DNA of 32,772 bases from Phaeodactylibacter sp. (GCA_024102975.1 JAGFJD010000437.1:1-32772), one strand, 5' to 3'. Counted from the stretch's first letter, positions 7,473 through 15,320 are shown. Program-made: numbers and translations. The notes: generated by a model not told the origin, from the sequence alone.

Positions 7473-8988
7473 AAATTACAAAATACTGCTGATTGATGAT
7501 GACCCGCAATTTCATCAGGAACTGCGCTATGCTTTCCGGCGGTCTTATGTCTTCGAGGGTGCTGTCGGCGTCCCTCAGCTGGAAAAAAAATTTAGGGAAA
7601 ACACTGCTTTCGACCTGATTTTACTGGACCTCGTACTGGACGACAGCCAGCACAAAATAGGGCTGGAACTGATCGGCGATATTAAAACGGTTTATCCGAA
7701 AACCCCGATCATCATCGTGACCAACGACAAAAAAATCGACACCGTCGTCGAGGCCATGCGGCTGGGCGCCACCAGTTTTTTGCACAAAGGCGACTATTCC
7801 CTCGAGGAATGGGACAAGGCTTTCAGAAGCGTCATCGAAAAAAGCCAGCTGGAACAGAAAACACAGGCTCTTGAGAAAAAAATTGAAAAGCTCAGGGCCG
7901 AGTACGAATATGTAAATCCGCCGGATTACCCCCTGCTGGGCGACTCCCCGCAAATGGAGCACATCCGCCGGATACTCAAAACCGTCGCCGACGACCCTTC
8001 CCTGACCATCCTGATTACCGGCGAGACGGGGGTAGGGAAAAGCATCGCCGCCCGGTTCCTGCACTACAACAGCCAAAGCAGGCGGGAGCAGCCGTTTGAG
8101 GAAATCCTCATCTCCAATATCCCGGCAAGCCTGCTGGAAAGCACTTTGTTCGGCGCAAAAAAGGGAACCTTTACGGATGCCAAAGCAGACATCGTCGGGC
8201 GCCTGCAACTGGCAGATAAGGGGATCGTTTTCCTCGATGAGATCGGCGACCTGCACCTCGACATCCAGGCCAAGCTGTTGCAATTCCTCCAGACCAAAAC
8301 GATTCGCCCCATCGGATCACTGAAGGATATCCAACTGGACGTGCAGATCGTGGCGGCGACCAACAAAAACCTGCGGGAAGAGGTGCTGAAGGGCAACTTC
8401 CGGGAGGACCTCTACCAGCGCCTAAAAGTATTCCCCATAGAAATCCCTCCACTCCGGGAACGGCGGGAAGACATCCTGCCCTTGCTGCTGCATTTCATGG
8501 GCTTGCCCTCTGAAGAGGCCCTGGACAAACAAATGGAACGCTCCGTAAAACAGCTGTTAAATCAAAGCTACGGCTGGATCGGCAACATCCGGGAACTGGA
8601 AAATGCCGTAAAAAGCATGCGCGTCCAGTGCAAAGTGAGAGGGCTGCAACGCATCAACCTGGCCTGCCTGCCCAAAGAAATACAAAGCAATAGTGCTTTC
8701 GAGTTTGAAGCGGAAGAACAGTCCGCTTTGTCAACTTCGGTGCCGGACAGCCAGGGAAACGGACAATCCTCCCGGCTTTCCTTCGAAGAAAAAACCGCCT
8801 GGAACCAGCTCAGTGAAATCGAAAAAGCGCTCATTCAAAAAAACGGCGTGAAAAAAGATGTGGCGACGTTGTTGGATGTGAAACCGGATAACATATTATA
8901 CCGCATAAAGGCAACCTACAAGAAATATCCCCACCTGCTGGCTGATTTCCCGGTTATTTGCGAAAAATACAAGATAGGAGCGCCTTAA
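7462..8988 (+). CDS. NtrC-type response regulator: receiver, AAA+, Fis-type HTH
   Basis: The ATG at 7462 gives 508 residues and overlaps the preceding gene by 11 bases; an AAAAGGA ribosome-binding-like stretch lies upstream. Residues 6-127 are a complete receiver domain: acidic pocket D12-D13-D14, phospho-acceptor D56, T87 and K109. A coiled linker (about 128-150) leads to a sigma-54-activator AAA+ domain: Walker A GETGVGKS (187-194), Walker B GIVFLDE (254-260), arginine-finger segment FREDLYQRL (313-321) and sensor II GNIRELEN (374-381). The loop that normally reads GAFTGA and contacts sigma-54 reads GTFTDA (235-240). Residues 451-490 form a Fis-type helix-turn-helix. The family activates sigma-54 promoters when phosphorylated; variants in the loop sometimes act with sigma-70 or as repressors. 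It is probably phosphorylated by, or otherwise controlled through, the GHKL-like protein. Partner assignment is inferred from linkage. Confidence 0.9.
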   Translation: MSTKNYKILLIDDDPQFHQELRYAFRRSYVFEGAVGVPQLEKKFRENTAFDLILLDLVLDDSQHKIGLELIGDIKTVYPKTPIIIVTNDKKIDTVVEAMRLGATSFLHKGDYSLEEWDKAFRSVIEKSQLEQKTQALEKKIEKLRAEYEYVNPPDYPLLGDSPQMEHIRRILKTVADDPSLTILITGETGVGKSIAARFLHYNSQSRREQPFEEILISNIPASLLESTLFGAKKGTFTDAKADIVGRLQLADKGIVFLDEIGDLHLDIQAKLLQFLQTKTIRPIGSLKDIQLDVQIVAATNKNLREEVLKGNFREDLYQRLKVFPIEIPPLRERREDILPLLLHFMGLPSEEALDKQMERSVKQLLNQSYGWIGNIRELENAVKSMRVQCKVRGLQRINLACLPKEIQSNSAFEFEAEEQSALSTSVPDSQGNGQSSRLSFEEKTAWNQLSEIEKALIQKNGVKKDVATLLDVKPDNILYRIKATYKKYPHLLADFPVICEKYKIGAP

Positions 8989-9005
8989 CCCTAAAACGCA
9001 CTGAA

Positions 9006-11360
9006 ATGCCCCCTTCCCTCCAAAACCTTAAAATATCTTTCTTCGGCGCATCCGGAAAACAGGATGGCCTGTTCCCGATACAGCCCGGCCAGTTGCACCC
9101 GGGATTTTCGGATTTGGCGGAAAGCTGGGCACCTGAACTTGAAACCATAAAAAAATACTGTTCCGGCTTTTCTTTTATCGAAAACGATAATCTGTTTGTT
9201 AAAGAAAGCCGGTTTGAGAAAGTGGCCGTCTTCCTGCTGCTTTCGTCCGACTGCATTTACAAAAACAACTCCGTGCTCAACAAACTCCTGTCTTCGGGCT
9301 TGCGGAAAGACCCCGATTACTATTATCCCATAATAACTATTGGGGATTTGGACATCGCCAACCTCTTCGAAACAGAGCAGGCAAACGCCCTCCTGCCCGA
9401 AAAAAACAGCCTGGACACCCGGCTGAAATTCCTGGATTCCGGAATCTGGCATCGCTACATCCAAAGATCGCCCACAGATGAAAAATTTAAATTTGAAGAG
9501 CAACTGAAAAACGCGCTGAATGACCTGTGCCTTTATCACGACAACAACCTGTACCACTCTATTGTCGCCCGGGCAACCCTGGAGTTCCACCTTCGCCTGC
9601 TCGACAATTCCCGGATCGCTCCTGTCGGCAAAATGGACCATAAGGAAAAGGTCACGCCCTTCAAGTTCCATTCTGAAACAAAAATGAAACAAAAAGCACA
9701 AGAGATCGAAGGATTTTTCCTGGAGAACTTCGGGAAAGGGAAAAGCACTCCGCTCCGGTGGCGATTTCTGATGGTTGATGATTATGCAAGCTACCCCTTA
9801 TCGCCTGTTTCAGGCGCCGCCGATATACAGATCGTCTCCAAAAAAGACTGGGTAGGCTTGCTGCTTGATAAATTTCAAACAGACATTGAAGTGCCGCGGC
9901 CCACAGGAGAAAAAAAGCCGGATTACAAAGGCGCTACCCGGGACATCATAAAACATACCCTTTCCATGATGCGGCAAAGGACTTATGATATCCTCTTGCT
10001 GGACTACCTCCTGGGGCCGGCCAAGCGGTTGAGAGGAAAAAAGGAAAGAGAATATGGCTCCGACTTCCTGAATATGCTCCAGGAAGACAATAAAGAATCC
10101 TCCCTGGAATACCACAGAGGCCCGATGGGCCGGTTCTGGATTTTCCCGATTTCTTCTTTCCCCTTTGCCTTCCCGGATAAACTTCGACAGTTGGGCCTGG
10201 ACAGTTATACCGGGCTGTGGCACCTTTCCGGAGGAGGGGATCCGGTTTCTTCGCCTTATTTATTCCGGTACTATCTGCTTAAGTTCATGCAGCAACAAAT
10301 AATGGAATATGTCATGGACGATAAAATGCTGTCTGGTGGCCTACGGCCCTTTTCCAGGATTGAACAGGTAGAGATTTGGGCCGGGGCCATAGAAAAAAAA
10401 CTGGGCCAGCTGGTGCTGCAATCCATAATCCTGGAAAATGAAGCGCATGAGTCTGCTGTTGCAGAAAGCATGGTTGATCAGAAACTTGCCAAGCGGTTCA
10501 AGGATTTCATCTTCCGGCTCCGGGAATTAATGCGCCTGCTCAATGCGGGAGTCCGCAATTACGATGCCCTGACCGAATTTGAAGCGCGCTGGCAGGAAAT
10601 TCAGCAGAACAAATACTACCCTGCCACTATCAACCTGTTATCCCAAAAATTCAACCAACTGATCTTCCACAATCAAAAGCTGGCCACCGAAAAAACCGAA
10701 GCCAGCAACGGCAGGAGGTTAGTCCTTTCCGACATGCACCTCCTGAAAATCCCCGACAGTTTAAGGGACAAGGCCAACATCAGGGAGCTCTGGCTGAATG
10801 GCAACCGCCTGGAATTTCTTCCGGACTGGCTCGGAGAATTGAAAAACCTGGAAAAAATCTATCTCACGCACAATAATTTCTACCTCTTCCCTGCCCCGCT
10901 CCTGGATAAAAGGCTTAAAAAACTGCGCTATATTGACCTGCGCCACAACCAGATAAAAATAAAAAACACTACCGGGCCCCGGCCTGGACTGGCAACCACA
11001 CGACAAGAAGTGAGCGTGCTCCTGGCAGAAGCACAAAAAATGATGGAAAGCACTCAGGGGCACCTGGAAACCATACGGGAACTGATCGAAAACGAGGATG
11101 TCAAAGCCGCCGCGAAATATTTTGAGCGGCTAAATCAAGAATATAAAAACAAAGGGCGGATTTCGGAAAATACGGCTGACGAAACCTCCGATTTCTTAAC
11201 CTTACTGATTAACCGGATTAATCAACTTTACCGGGCTGCCAATAACGGATTAATCTCCAATAATGACTATGCCGCAACCCTCAGTCAAATCACTCATTCC
11301 TTGCTGAAGGAATCCAGGATTTACTTCGACAATATCCCAAACGACAAAGATCAACCGTAA
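9006..11360 (+). CDS. Receiver-like and leucine-rich-repeat protein, 784 aa
   Basis: The ATG at 9006 is 17 bases after the regulator's stop; an upstream TTG at 8958 would overlap that gene and is less likely. Residues 1-240 are unidentified, with a few hydrophobic strands (VAVFLLLS at 73-80). Residues 250-430 look like an enlarged receiver domain: RFLMVDDY (acidic pair D258-D259), YDILLLDYLLG (candidate phospho-acceptor D333), and RFWIFPISSF at the place of the conserved Ser/Thr strand. A long insertion lies between the first strand and D333, and no clear conserved Lys is visible. Residues 450-560 are helical. Residues 570-653 contain about three to four leucine-rich repeats (consensus LxxLxLxxNxL-like). 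The tail (660-784) is helical. No signal peptide. Likely a second output component that binds a partner through the repeats. It is the last gene before the terminator at 11383. Confidence 0.7.
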   Translation: MPPSLQNLKISFFGASGKQDGLFPIQPGQLHPGFSDLAESWAPELETIKKYCSGFSFIENDNLFVKESRFEKVAVFLLLSSDCIYKNNSVLNKLLSSGLRKDPDYYYPIITIGDLDIANLFETEQANALLPEKNSLDTRLKFLDSGIWHRYIQRSPTDEKFKFEEQLKNALNDLCLYHDNNLYHSIVARATLEFHLRLLDNSRIAPVGKMDHKEKVTPFKFHSETKMKQKAQEIEGFFLENFGKGKSTPLRWRFLMVDDYASYPLSPVSGAADIQIVSKKDWVGLLLDKFQTDIEVPRPTGEKKPDYKGATRDIIKHTLSMMRQRTYDILLLDYLLGPAKRLRGKKEREYGSDFLNMLQEDNKESSLEYHRGPMGRFWIFPISSFPFAFPDKLRQLGLDSYTGLWHLSGGGDPVSSPYLFRYYLLKFMQQQIMEYVMDDKMLSGGLRPFSRIEQVEIWAGAIEKKLGQLVLQSIILENEAHESAVAESMVDQKLAKRFKDFIFRLRELMRLLNAGVRNYDALTEFEARWQEIQQNKYYPATINLLSQKFNQLIFHNQKLATEKTEASNGRRLVLSDMHLLKIPDSLRDKANIRELWLNGNRLEFLPDWLGELKNLEKIYLTHNNFYLFPAPLLDKRLKKLRYIDLRHNQIKIKNTTGPRPGLATTRQEVSVLLAEAQKMMESTQGHLETIRELIENEDVKAAAKYFERLNQEYKNKGRISENTADETSDFLTLLINRINQLYRAANNGLISNNDYAATLSQITHSLLKESRIYFDNIPNDKDQP

Positions 11361-11382
11361 ATTCCTCATTTCCGTTTTCCGA

Positions 11383-11419
11383 AAAAATTCAGGGAACACC
11401 CTGAAAACCCTGAATTTTT
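11383..11419 (+). terminator. Intrinsic terminator closing the signalling island
   Basis: AAAAATTCAGGG (11383-11394) and CCCTGAATTTTT (11408-11419) are perfect 12-bp complementary arms around a 13-base loop, ending in a T-run. It lies 23 bases after the stop of the receiver/LRR gene. The flanking A-run makes it potentially bidirectional. Confidence 0.85.
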
Positions 11420-11768
11420 CCCGACTTCTCAGCTTCTGTCATCGGCCAACAGACCATAAATTTAATTCAGCCCAAGCTTAACCGCTTGTAATTGAATTGA
11501 TTACACAACCGCCTGGCGAACAGTCATTCGTTTGGCATATTTTTTATTTCATATCCTGTAAGGATCATCAAATTTTCAACCGCAATCCCAAAACACTTTA
11601 ATATGTTATCTACCCCCCCTACCCACTCAGCGGCCTCCATGGCCTGCCTCCTCAACAAAGCCCTCCGGGGCCTGCGGCGTTCCGCCCGGGCACCGCCTTC
11701 CTCTTCCCGATTCCCTCATACCCAAGACGGCCTATTGCAATCTCTTTAATCACTAAAAATTTAAGGCC
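11420..11768. other. Intergenic region after the island
   Basis: These 349 bases contain no supportable gene. A TTTGGCATA motif occurs at 11531-11539, matching two sites upstream of island genes. The part from 11615 to 11720 is C-rich and reads as decayed or spacer sequence. A promoter for the next gene should be present but I could not fit TTG-N19-TAnnTTTG confidently. Confidence 0.4.
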
Positions 11769-12146
11769 ATGTACGAAAATTTTCAGAACATGCACCCCGC
11801 CTTCGTCATACTGATTGCAATAGCAATAACCCTGCTTTTATCCGGCTCTTCCCGGCGCCAAAGAAGGCGAAGAAGGTATTACGACGACAGGCGCAGCAAC
11901 GTCAGTGCCGAGGCCGCCGGCCTTTTTGTATTCCTCTTCCTGGCCGGCGCCATTTCAATGGCCAGCCAAATCCGAAACAGCCCGGCGCCCGTTCCTGAAC
12001 CGGAAAAACAATGGCATGAAACCCTGCCGCCAAAGGTGTCGGACGAGGAAAAGCAGGACGAAAAGAAGTACCACCTCGACCGTTATCTGCGCGACAGCGT
12101 CATTCCCGCCAGCCTGCGCATCAACGAGAGCCCGAGCCGGAATTAA
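11769..12146 (+). CDS. Small membrane protein, 125 aa
   Basis: No family recognised. Residues 11-27 (PAFVILIAIAITLLLSG) form a first membrane helix, followed by a very basic loop (residues 28-43, mostly Arg/Lys then Tyr-Tyr-Asp-Asp). Residues 48-66 (AAGLFVFLFLAGAISMA) form a second helix. The C-terminal 60 residues are polar with many Lys/Glu. The basic loop between two helices would favour a hairpin with the loop in the cytoplasm and both ends outside. It shares an architecture (short, hydrophobic ends, Arg/Tyr-rich middle) with the next gene 125 bases downstream, which may be a related or co-expressed protein. Function unknown. Confidence 0.6.
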   Translation: MYENFQNMHPAFVILIAIAITLLLSGSSRRQRRRRRYYDDRRSNVSAEAAGLFVFLFLAGAISMASQIRNSPAPVPEPEKQWHETLPPKVSDEEKQDEKKYHLDRYLRDSVIPASLRINESPSRN

Positions 12147-12271
12147 CAAACTATTCTATCCATTCCAAAACCTGAACACGATGGAAATTTTCCAATGGTT
12201 TATGCAAACCCTTCTTCCAGAACTAATGGTGATCGAACCCCTTTTATTAATTTTCAAAAACACAACGTACT

Positions 12272-12520
12272 ATGGCAGCGACCTTTCTTCTTGTGACATC
12301 AATCTTCGCGGCTGCCCTGATGGTTATAGCAGCCGAAAGAAGCATTTCGGCATCGCCGCCCTCTTCCCGCCGGGAAGAGCACCGTCGAGTAGAGCCGGAT
12401 TACAGATACTATGAAAATTGCGATTACGATTACGATCCATACGAAAATCAAGCCCCTTCTTTACAGTGGCTGATTTTTGTCTTAGCCGCCTTTTTCTTCA
12501 TGTGGCTGATGTACAGCTAA
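12272..12520 (+). CDS. Very small membrane protein, 82 aa
   Basis: No family recognised. Residues 3-21 form an N-terminal hydrophobic helix, residues 28-60 are a polar loop with Arg/Glu and then many Tyr/Asp (RYYENCDYDYDPYE), and residues 65-81 (WLIFVLAAFFFMWLMYS) form a C-terminal helix ending at the stop. The two-helix hairpin layout echoes the preceding 125-aa protein. An alternative overlapping frame beginning with the ATG at 12181 (77 residues, hydrophobic N-terminus) cannot be excluded as the real gene here. I prefer this frame because both ends form clean membrane helices. Confidence 0.5.
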   Translation: MAATFLLVTSIFAAALMVIAAERSISASPPSSRREEHRRVEPDYRYYENCDYDYDPYENQAPSLQWLIFVLAAFFFMWLMYS

Positions 12521-12544
12521 GTATTTTAGTCAGGGTTCCGGCAA

Positions 12545-12582
12545 GCCGGGTGGGGCAACCGCCTCCCCGGCTCACTTTTTTT
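12545..12582 (+). terminator. Terminator between convergent genes
   Basis: GCCGGG (12545-12550) pairs with CCCGGC (12566-12571), with further imperfect G/C pairing inside, followed by a T-run at 12576-12582. It sits between the small membrane protein gene and the convergent merR-type gene, overlapping the end of the latter. Confidence 0.6.
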
Positions 12583-12922
12583 CCATCATCCCCCTCAGCC
12601 CCTCCCGCACCCTTTCCAACCGCCCAATCCACTCCTCCTTCTCCCGCTCCCACTCCTGCAGCCGCTCTATCTCCCGCCGGGCGCCTTCAATGGTAAACCC
12701 CCGCTCCTTGACCAGCTCGTAGATCAGGTTGAGCTGCTCGATGTTCTGCACGGTGAAGCGGCGGTCTCCTTTGCTGTTCTTGTGGGGCCTGAGAAAACCG
12801 AACTCGTTCTCCCAAAAACGGATCAGCGACTTCGAGACTTCGAACATCTTCGCTACCTCCCCGATGCTGTAGTAGCGCTTGAGATCTTCCTCGTTTTTTT
12901 CGTATATGGGCAGCTGCTTCAT
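12572..12922 (-). CDS. MerR-family transcriptional regulator, 116 aa
   Basis: Residues 17-85 form a MerR-type winged helix-turn-helix: YYSIGEVAKMFEVSKSLIRFWE (helix-turn-helix starting at Tyr17) and then the wing with FLRPHKNSKGDRRF, followed by YELVKERGFTIEGARREI. After about residue 85 there is only a short, highly charged coiled coil and no effector-binding domain, and there are no Cys ligands for metals. The protein is therefore a minimal MerR type that dimerises through the C-terminal helix. Such short forms are common in Bacteroidota, and their targets are generally unknown. The gene runs opposite to the preceding small membrane proteins. Confidence 0.9.
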   Translation of the reverse strand: MKQLPIYEKNEEDLKRYYSIGEVAKMFEVSKSLIRFWENEFGFLRPHKNSKGDRRFTVQNIEQLNLIYELVKERGFTIEGARREIERLQEWEREKEEWIGRLERVREGLRGMMEKK

Positions 12923-12938
12923 GGCGGATGGTGGTTAT

Positions 12939-12970
12939 GGGGTGTTTTGGTGTTGGGGTGTTTTGGTGTT
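12939..12970. repeat. Two perfect tandem copies of a 16-bp G/T-rich unit
   Basis: GGGGTGTTTTGGTGTT occurs at 12939-12954 and again directly at 12955-12970. It lies 17 bases upstream of the merR-type start codon (on the other strand), so it overlaps the region where that gene's leader or promoter should be and could vary in copy number. Confidence 0.8.
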
Positions 12971-13233
12971 GTGGATCGTGCGCATACCTCAAGGTAAGCC
13001 TTTCTCGCTGAAGCGTCAAGGCGCAAGGCACAACAGTACAGGAATTTCAATACGAAAACAATCATTCAAAATATAACGAATATAAAAGCAATGACTGCTT
13101 TAATAATGATTATAAAAATAACGAAAGCAGGTTCGGGGTTTGGCCTTGTCGCCTCGTCAAACGTTAAGCTGCTTCGTACCCGTATGGCCAGCCGGGCAAA
13201 CATGGTACACAAAAGGGTCATACTGCCAGACAT

Positions 13234-13454
13234 TTTTCTGGACACAGAGTACGCCGACCTGCCTGCCGCGAGGCGCGGCCTTGCCCGCCTGCCTACCTGG
13301 CAGTAATGGCAGGCAGGCTGTGCCGCAGGCCGGCAGGCAGGCAGGGAAGACACAGAGCCACACAGAGACCTGATTATCAATGGAAAAAACTCCGCGTACT
13401 CTGTGTTGGCCTCGGTGCTCTCTGTGTCCAAAACCATTTTGTCCAGTGGTGTGC
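13234..13454. repeat. Hairpin-rich dispersed repeat, copy 1 (interrupted)
   Basis: Sequence 13234-13257 plus 13346-13454 matches 15154-15286 almost base for base (133 bp). It contains several ACACAGAG units and complementary CTCTGTGT units; GGACACAGAG near the start pairs with CTCTGTGTCC near 13419-13429. Copy 1 is split by the 88-bp insert at 13258-13345. No coding function is likely; the repeat is a small dispersed element that can fold as RNA or single-stranded DNA. Confidence 0.85.
13258..13345. mobile_element. 88-bp GC-rich insert with 10-bp terminal inverted repeats
   Basis: Comparison with copy 2 of the 133-bp repeat shows that exactly these 88 bases are extra. They begin with CCTGCCTGCC and end with GGCAGGCAGG, perfect inverted repeats, and also contain internal CTGCC/GGCAG palindromes. 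A similar GC-rich palindrome lies at 13482-13524. This fits a very small non-autonomous palindromic element inserted into an older repeat. No obvious target duplication is visible. Confidence 0.7.
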
Positions 13455-13587
13455 AAAAGGGTTCCGGCTGTGTCCGTACACCCTGCCTGCCCGCCGGACA
13501 GGGTGCCAGCCGGCCTGGCAGGCAAGCGAACACAACCCCTGGTTCATTCTGTCTGGTGTTAGGACGGGTAGCCGTATACTCCCTATC

Positions 13588-15030
13588 TCACCCCAACTTC
13601 CTCCTCAGCAACCCACTGGCCACCTTCGGGTCTGCTTTCCCCTTCGAGGCCTTCATCACTTCTCCCATAAAGAAGCCCATCAGGCCCTTCTTGCCGTTGC
13701 GGTAGCGCTCTACTTCTTCCGGATTGTTGGTCAGGGCCTCGTCTACCAGCCTTTCCAGGAAGCCCTCGTCTGAAGTTTGAATGAGGTTGAGGGCCTGGGC
13801 GGCCTCCAGCGGGGAGCGGCCCGGGGCTTCCGCCAGCACCGGGAAGATGTGCTGGTAGGCAGCGGCACTGGCTACCTTCCCCTCATCGATCAGCTGGATA
13901 AAGGCCGCCAGATGATTATGGCCGACGGGGAAATCGGTTATGCCGATCCCCTGTTCATTGCAAAATGGCGCCACTTTGTTGATGATCAGGTTGGCTGCGG
14001 CTTTGAAATTGCCGGTATGTTCGCACAGGGCCAGGAAAAAGAGGGCGGTGGGCTGTTCCTGGGTGAGCAGGCTGGCGTCATACGCCGGCAGGCCGTATTC
14101 TTCCTGTAACTGCCGCAAGAGTTCCCGGGGAAGGGCCGGCAGGGACTGCCGGATCTTTTCAACGTATTCCTGGCTCAGCACCACCGGGGGCAGGTCCGGC
14201 TCCGGAAAGTAGCGGTAATCGTGCGCGTCTTCCTTGTCGCGCAAGGGGGCGGTCACGCCGGTGGCCGGGTCGAAGTTCAGGGTCTGCTGCTCGACCCGGC
14301 CGCCGGATTCGACCAGGCCGATCTGCCGTCTGGCCTCGTATTCGATGGCGCGGCGGGCGTAGCGCATGGAGTTGAGGTTCTTGATCTCGCAGCGTTCTCC
14401 CAGGTTGGGGTCGCCCTTGAGTCGCACCGACACGTTGCAGTCGCAGCGCATGGACCCCTGCTCCATATTGCCGTCGCAGATATCCAGATAACGCATCAGC
14501 TGGCGCATGCCCGACATAAAAGCGTCCACCTCTTCGGCAGAGCGCAGGTCCGGCTCGGAAACGATCTCCAGCAGGGGCACGCCGGCCCGGTTGAGGTCGA
14601 TCAGGGAATACGGGCCTTCGGAATCATGCATGGACTTGCCAGCGTCCTCTTCCATGTGGATGTGGTGGATGCGGATGGTCTTCTCTTCCTCGCCCACCCG
14701 GATGTTCAGCGAACCGCCGACGCAGATGGGAGCGCGGTCCTGCGTGACCTGGTAGCCTTTCGGCAGGTCGGCGTAGAAGTAGTTCTTGCGGTCAAAAGCA
14801 CTCCGCAGGTTGATCTCGCTGCCCAGCGCCAGCCCCAGGCGGACGGCGTATTCCACCTGCTTCCTGTTCAGGCGGGGCAGCGTGCCGGGATGCCCCAGAG
14901 AGATGGGGCTGACGTGGGTATTCGGATCTCCTCCGAAACTGGCGTCATCCCCGCAAAACGCTTTGCTCCGCGTCGACAACTGGGCATGTATCTCCAACCC
15001 GATTACCGTCTCGTACTTATCGTAAGGCAT
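13588..15030 (-). CDS. gatB: Aspartyl/glutamyl-tRNA(Asn/Gln) amidotransferase subunit B
   Basis: GatB works with GatA and GatC to amidate Glu-tRNA(Gln) or Asp-tRNA(Asn) in the cytoplasm; it binds the misacylated tRNA and carries the kinase step. The 480-residue product starts at the ATG at 15030 (MPYDKYETVIGLEIHAQL, the typical GatB N-terminus). The frame stays open upstream to 15195 but that part is repeat-derived. Recognisable blocks include the GHPGTLPRLN segment, the FDRKNYFYADLPKGYQ(V/I)TQ signature, the MRCDCNVSVR block, and a C-terminal YqeY-like tail domain (residues about 335-480). The length is normal for the family. gatA and gatC are not in this window, so the gene stands alone, and it is flanked on both sides by copies of the 133-bp repeat. 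Confidence 0.97.
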   Translation of the reverse strand: MPYDKYETVIGLEIHAQLSTRSKAFCGDDASFGGDPNTHVSPISLGHPGTLPRLNRKQVEYAVRLGLALGSEINLRSAFDRKNYFYADLPKGYQVTQDRAPICVGGSLNIRVGEEEKTIRIHHIHMEEDAGKSMHDSEGPYSLIDLNRAGVPLLEIVSEPDLRSAEEVDAFMSGMRQLMRYLDICDGNMEQGSMRCDCNVSVRLKGDPNLGERCEIKNLNSMRYARRAIEYEARRQIGLVESGGRVEQQTLNFDPATGVTAPLRDKEDAHDYRYFPEPDLPPVVLSQEYVEKIRQSLPALPRELLRQLQEEYGLPAYDASLLTQEQPTALFFLALCEHTGNFKAAANLIINKVAPFCNEQGIGITDFPVGHNHLAAFIQLIDEGKVASAAAYQHIFPVLAEAPGRSPLEAAQALNLIQTSDEGFLERLVDEALTNNPEEVERYRNGKKGLMGFFMGEVMKASKGKADPKVASGLLRRKLG

Positions 15031-15153
15031 GGTATTCGTTTTATAACTGCCGGATATATCCGCCTGGCGGCTCGTGAAGCGGCGCTCCTCGCTCCGCCCT
15101 GCGGAACGCCTGCCGGCTGGAAGGATTGAACTGCTCCCCCGTACTACTAGACG

Positions 15154-15286
15154 TTTTCTGGACACAGAGTACGCCGAGAAGACACAGAGCTGCACAGAGA
15201 CCTGATTATCAATGGAAAAAACTCCGTGTATTCTGTGTTGGCCTCAGTGCTCTCTGTGTCCAAAACCATTTTGTCCAGTGGTGTGC
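15154..15286. repeat. Hairpin-rich dispersed repeat, copy 2 (intact)
   Basis: This is the uninterrupted 133-bp copy matching 13234-13454 without its insert. It lies in the same orientation as copy 1, so gatB is bracketed by direct repeats. GGACACAGAG at 15160-15169 pairs with CTCTGTGTCC at 15252-15261. Confidence 0.85.
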
Positions 15287-15320
15287 TGCTTCCCCAAAAG
15301 CCCCGTTCAATCCTTCCAGC

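Larger units (their letters stand above)
12923..13587. other. Repeat-rich intergenic region between merR and gatB
   Basis: These 665 bases contain no convincing gene, although several frames are open because the sequence is repetitive and GC-rich. It holds a tandem 16-bp repeat (12939-12970), one copy of the 133-bp hairpin repeat (13234-13454) with an 88-bp insert, and a second GC-rich CCTGCCTGCC-type palindrome at about 13482-13524. Confidence 0.6.

Noticed and set aside
13066..13533. Open frames across the repeat region before gatB
   Set aside because: Their products are low-complexity translations of CCTGCC-type repeats with no conserved pattern.
14221..15129. Long + strand open frame of 302 codons
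   Set aside because: It is antisense to gatB and has no recognisable domain; long antisense frames are expected in GC-rich genes.
15031..15195. N-terminal extension of GatB
   Set aside because: It is repeat-derived and GatB proteins start at the MPYDKYETVIGLEIH-type block.
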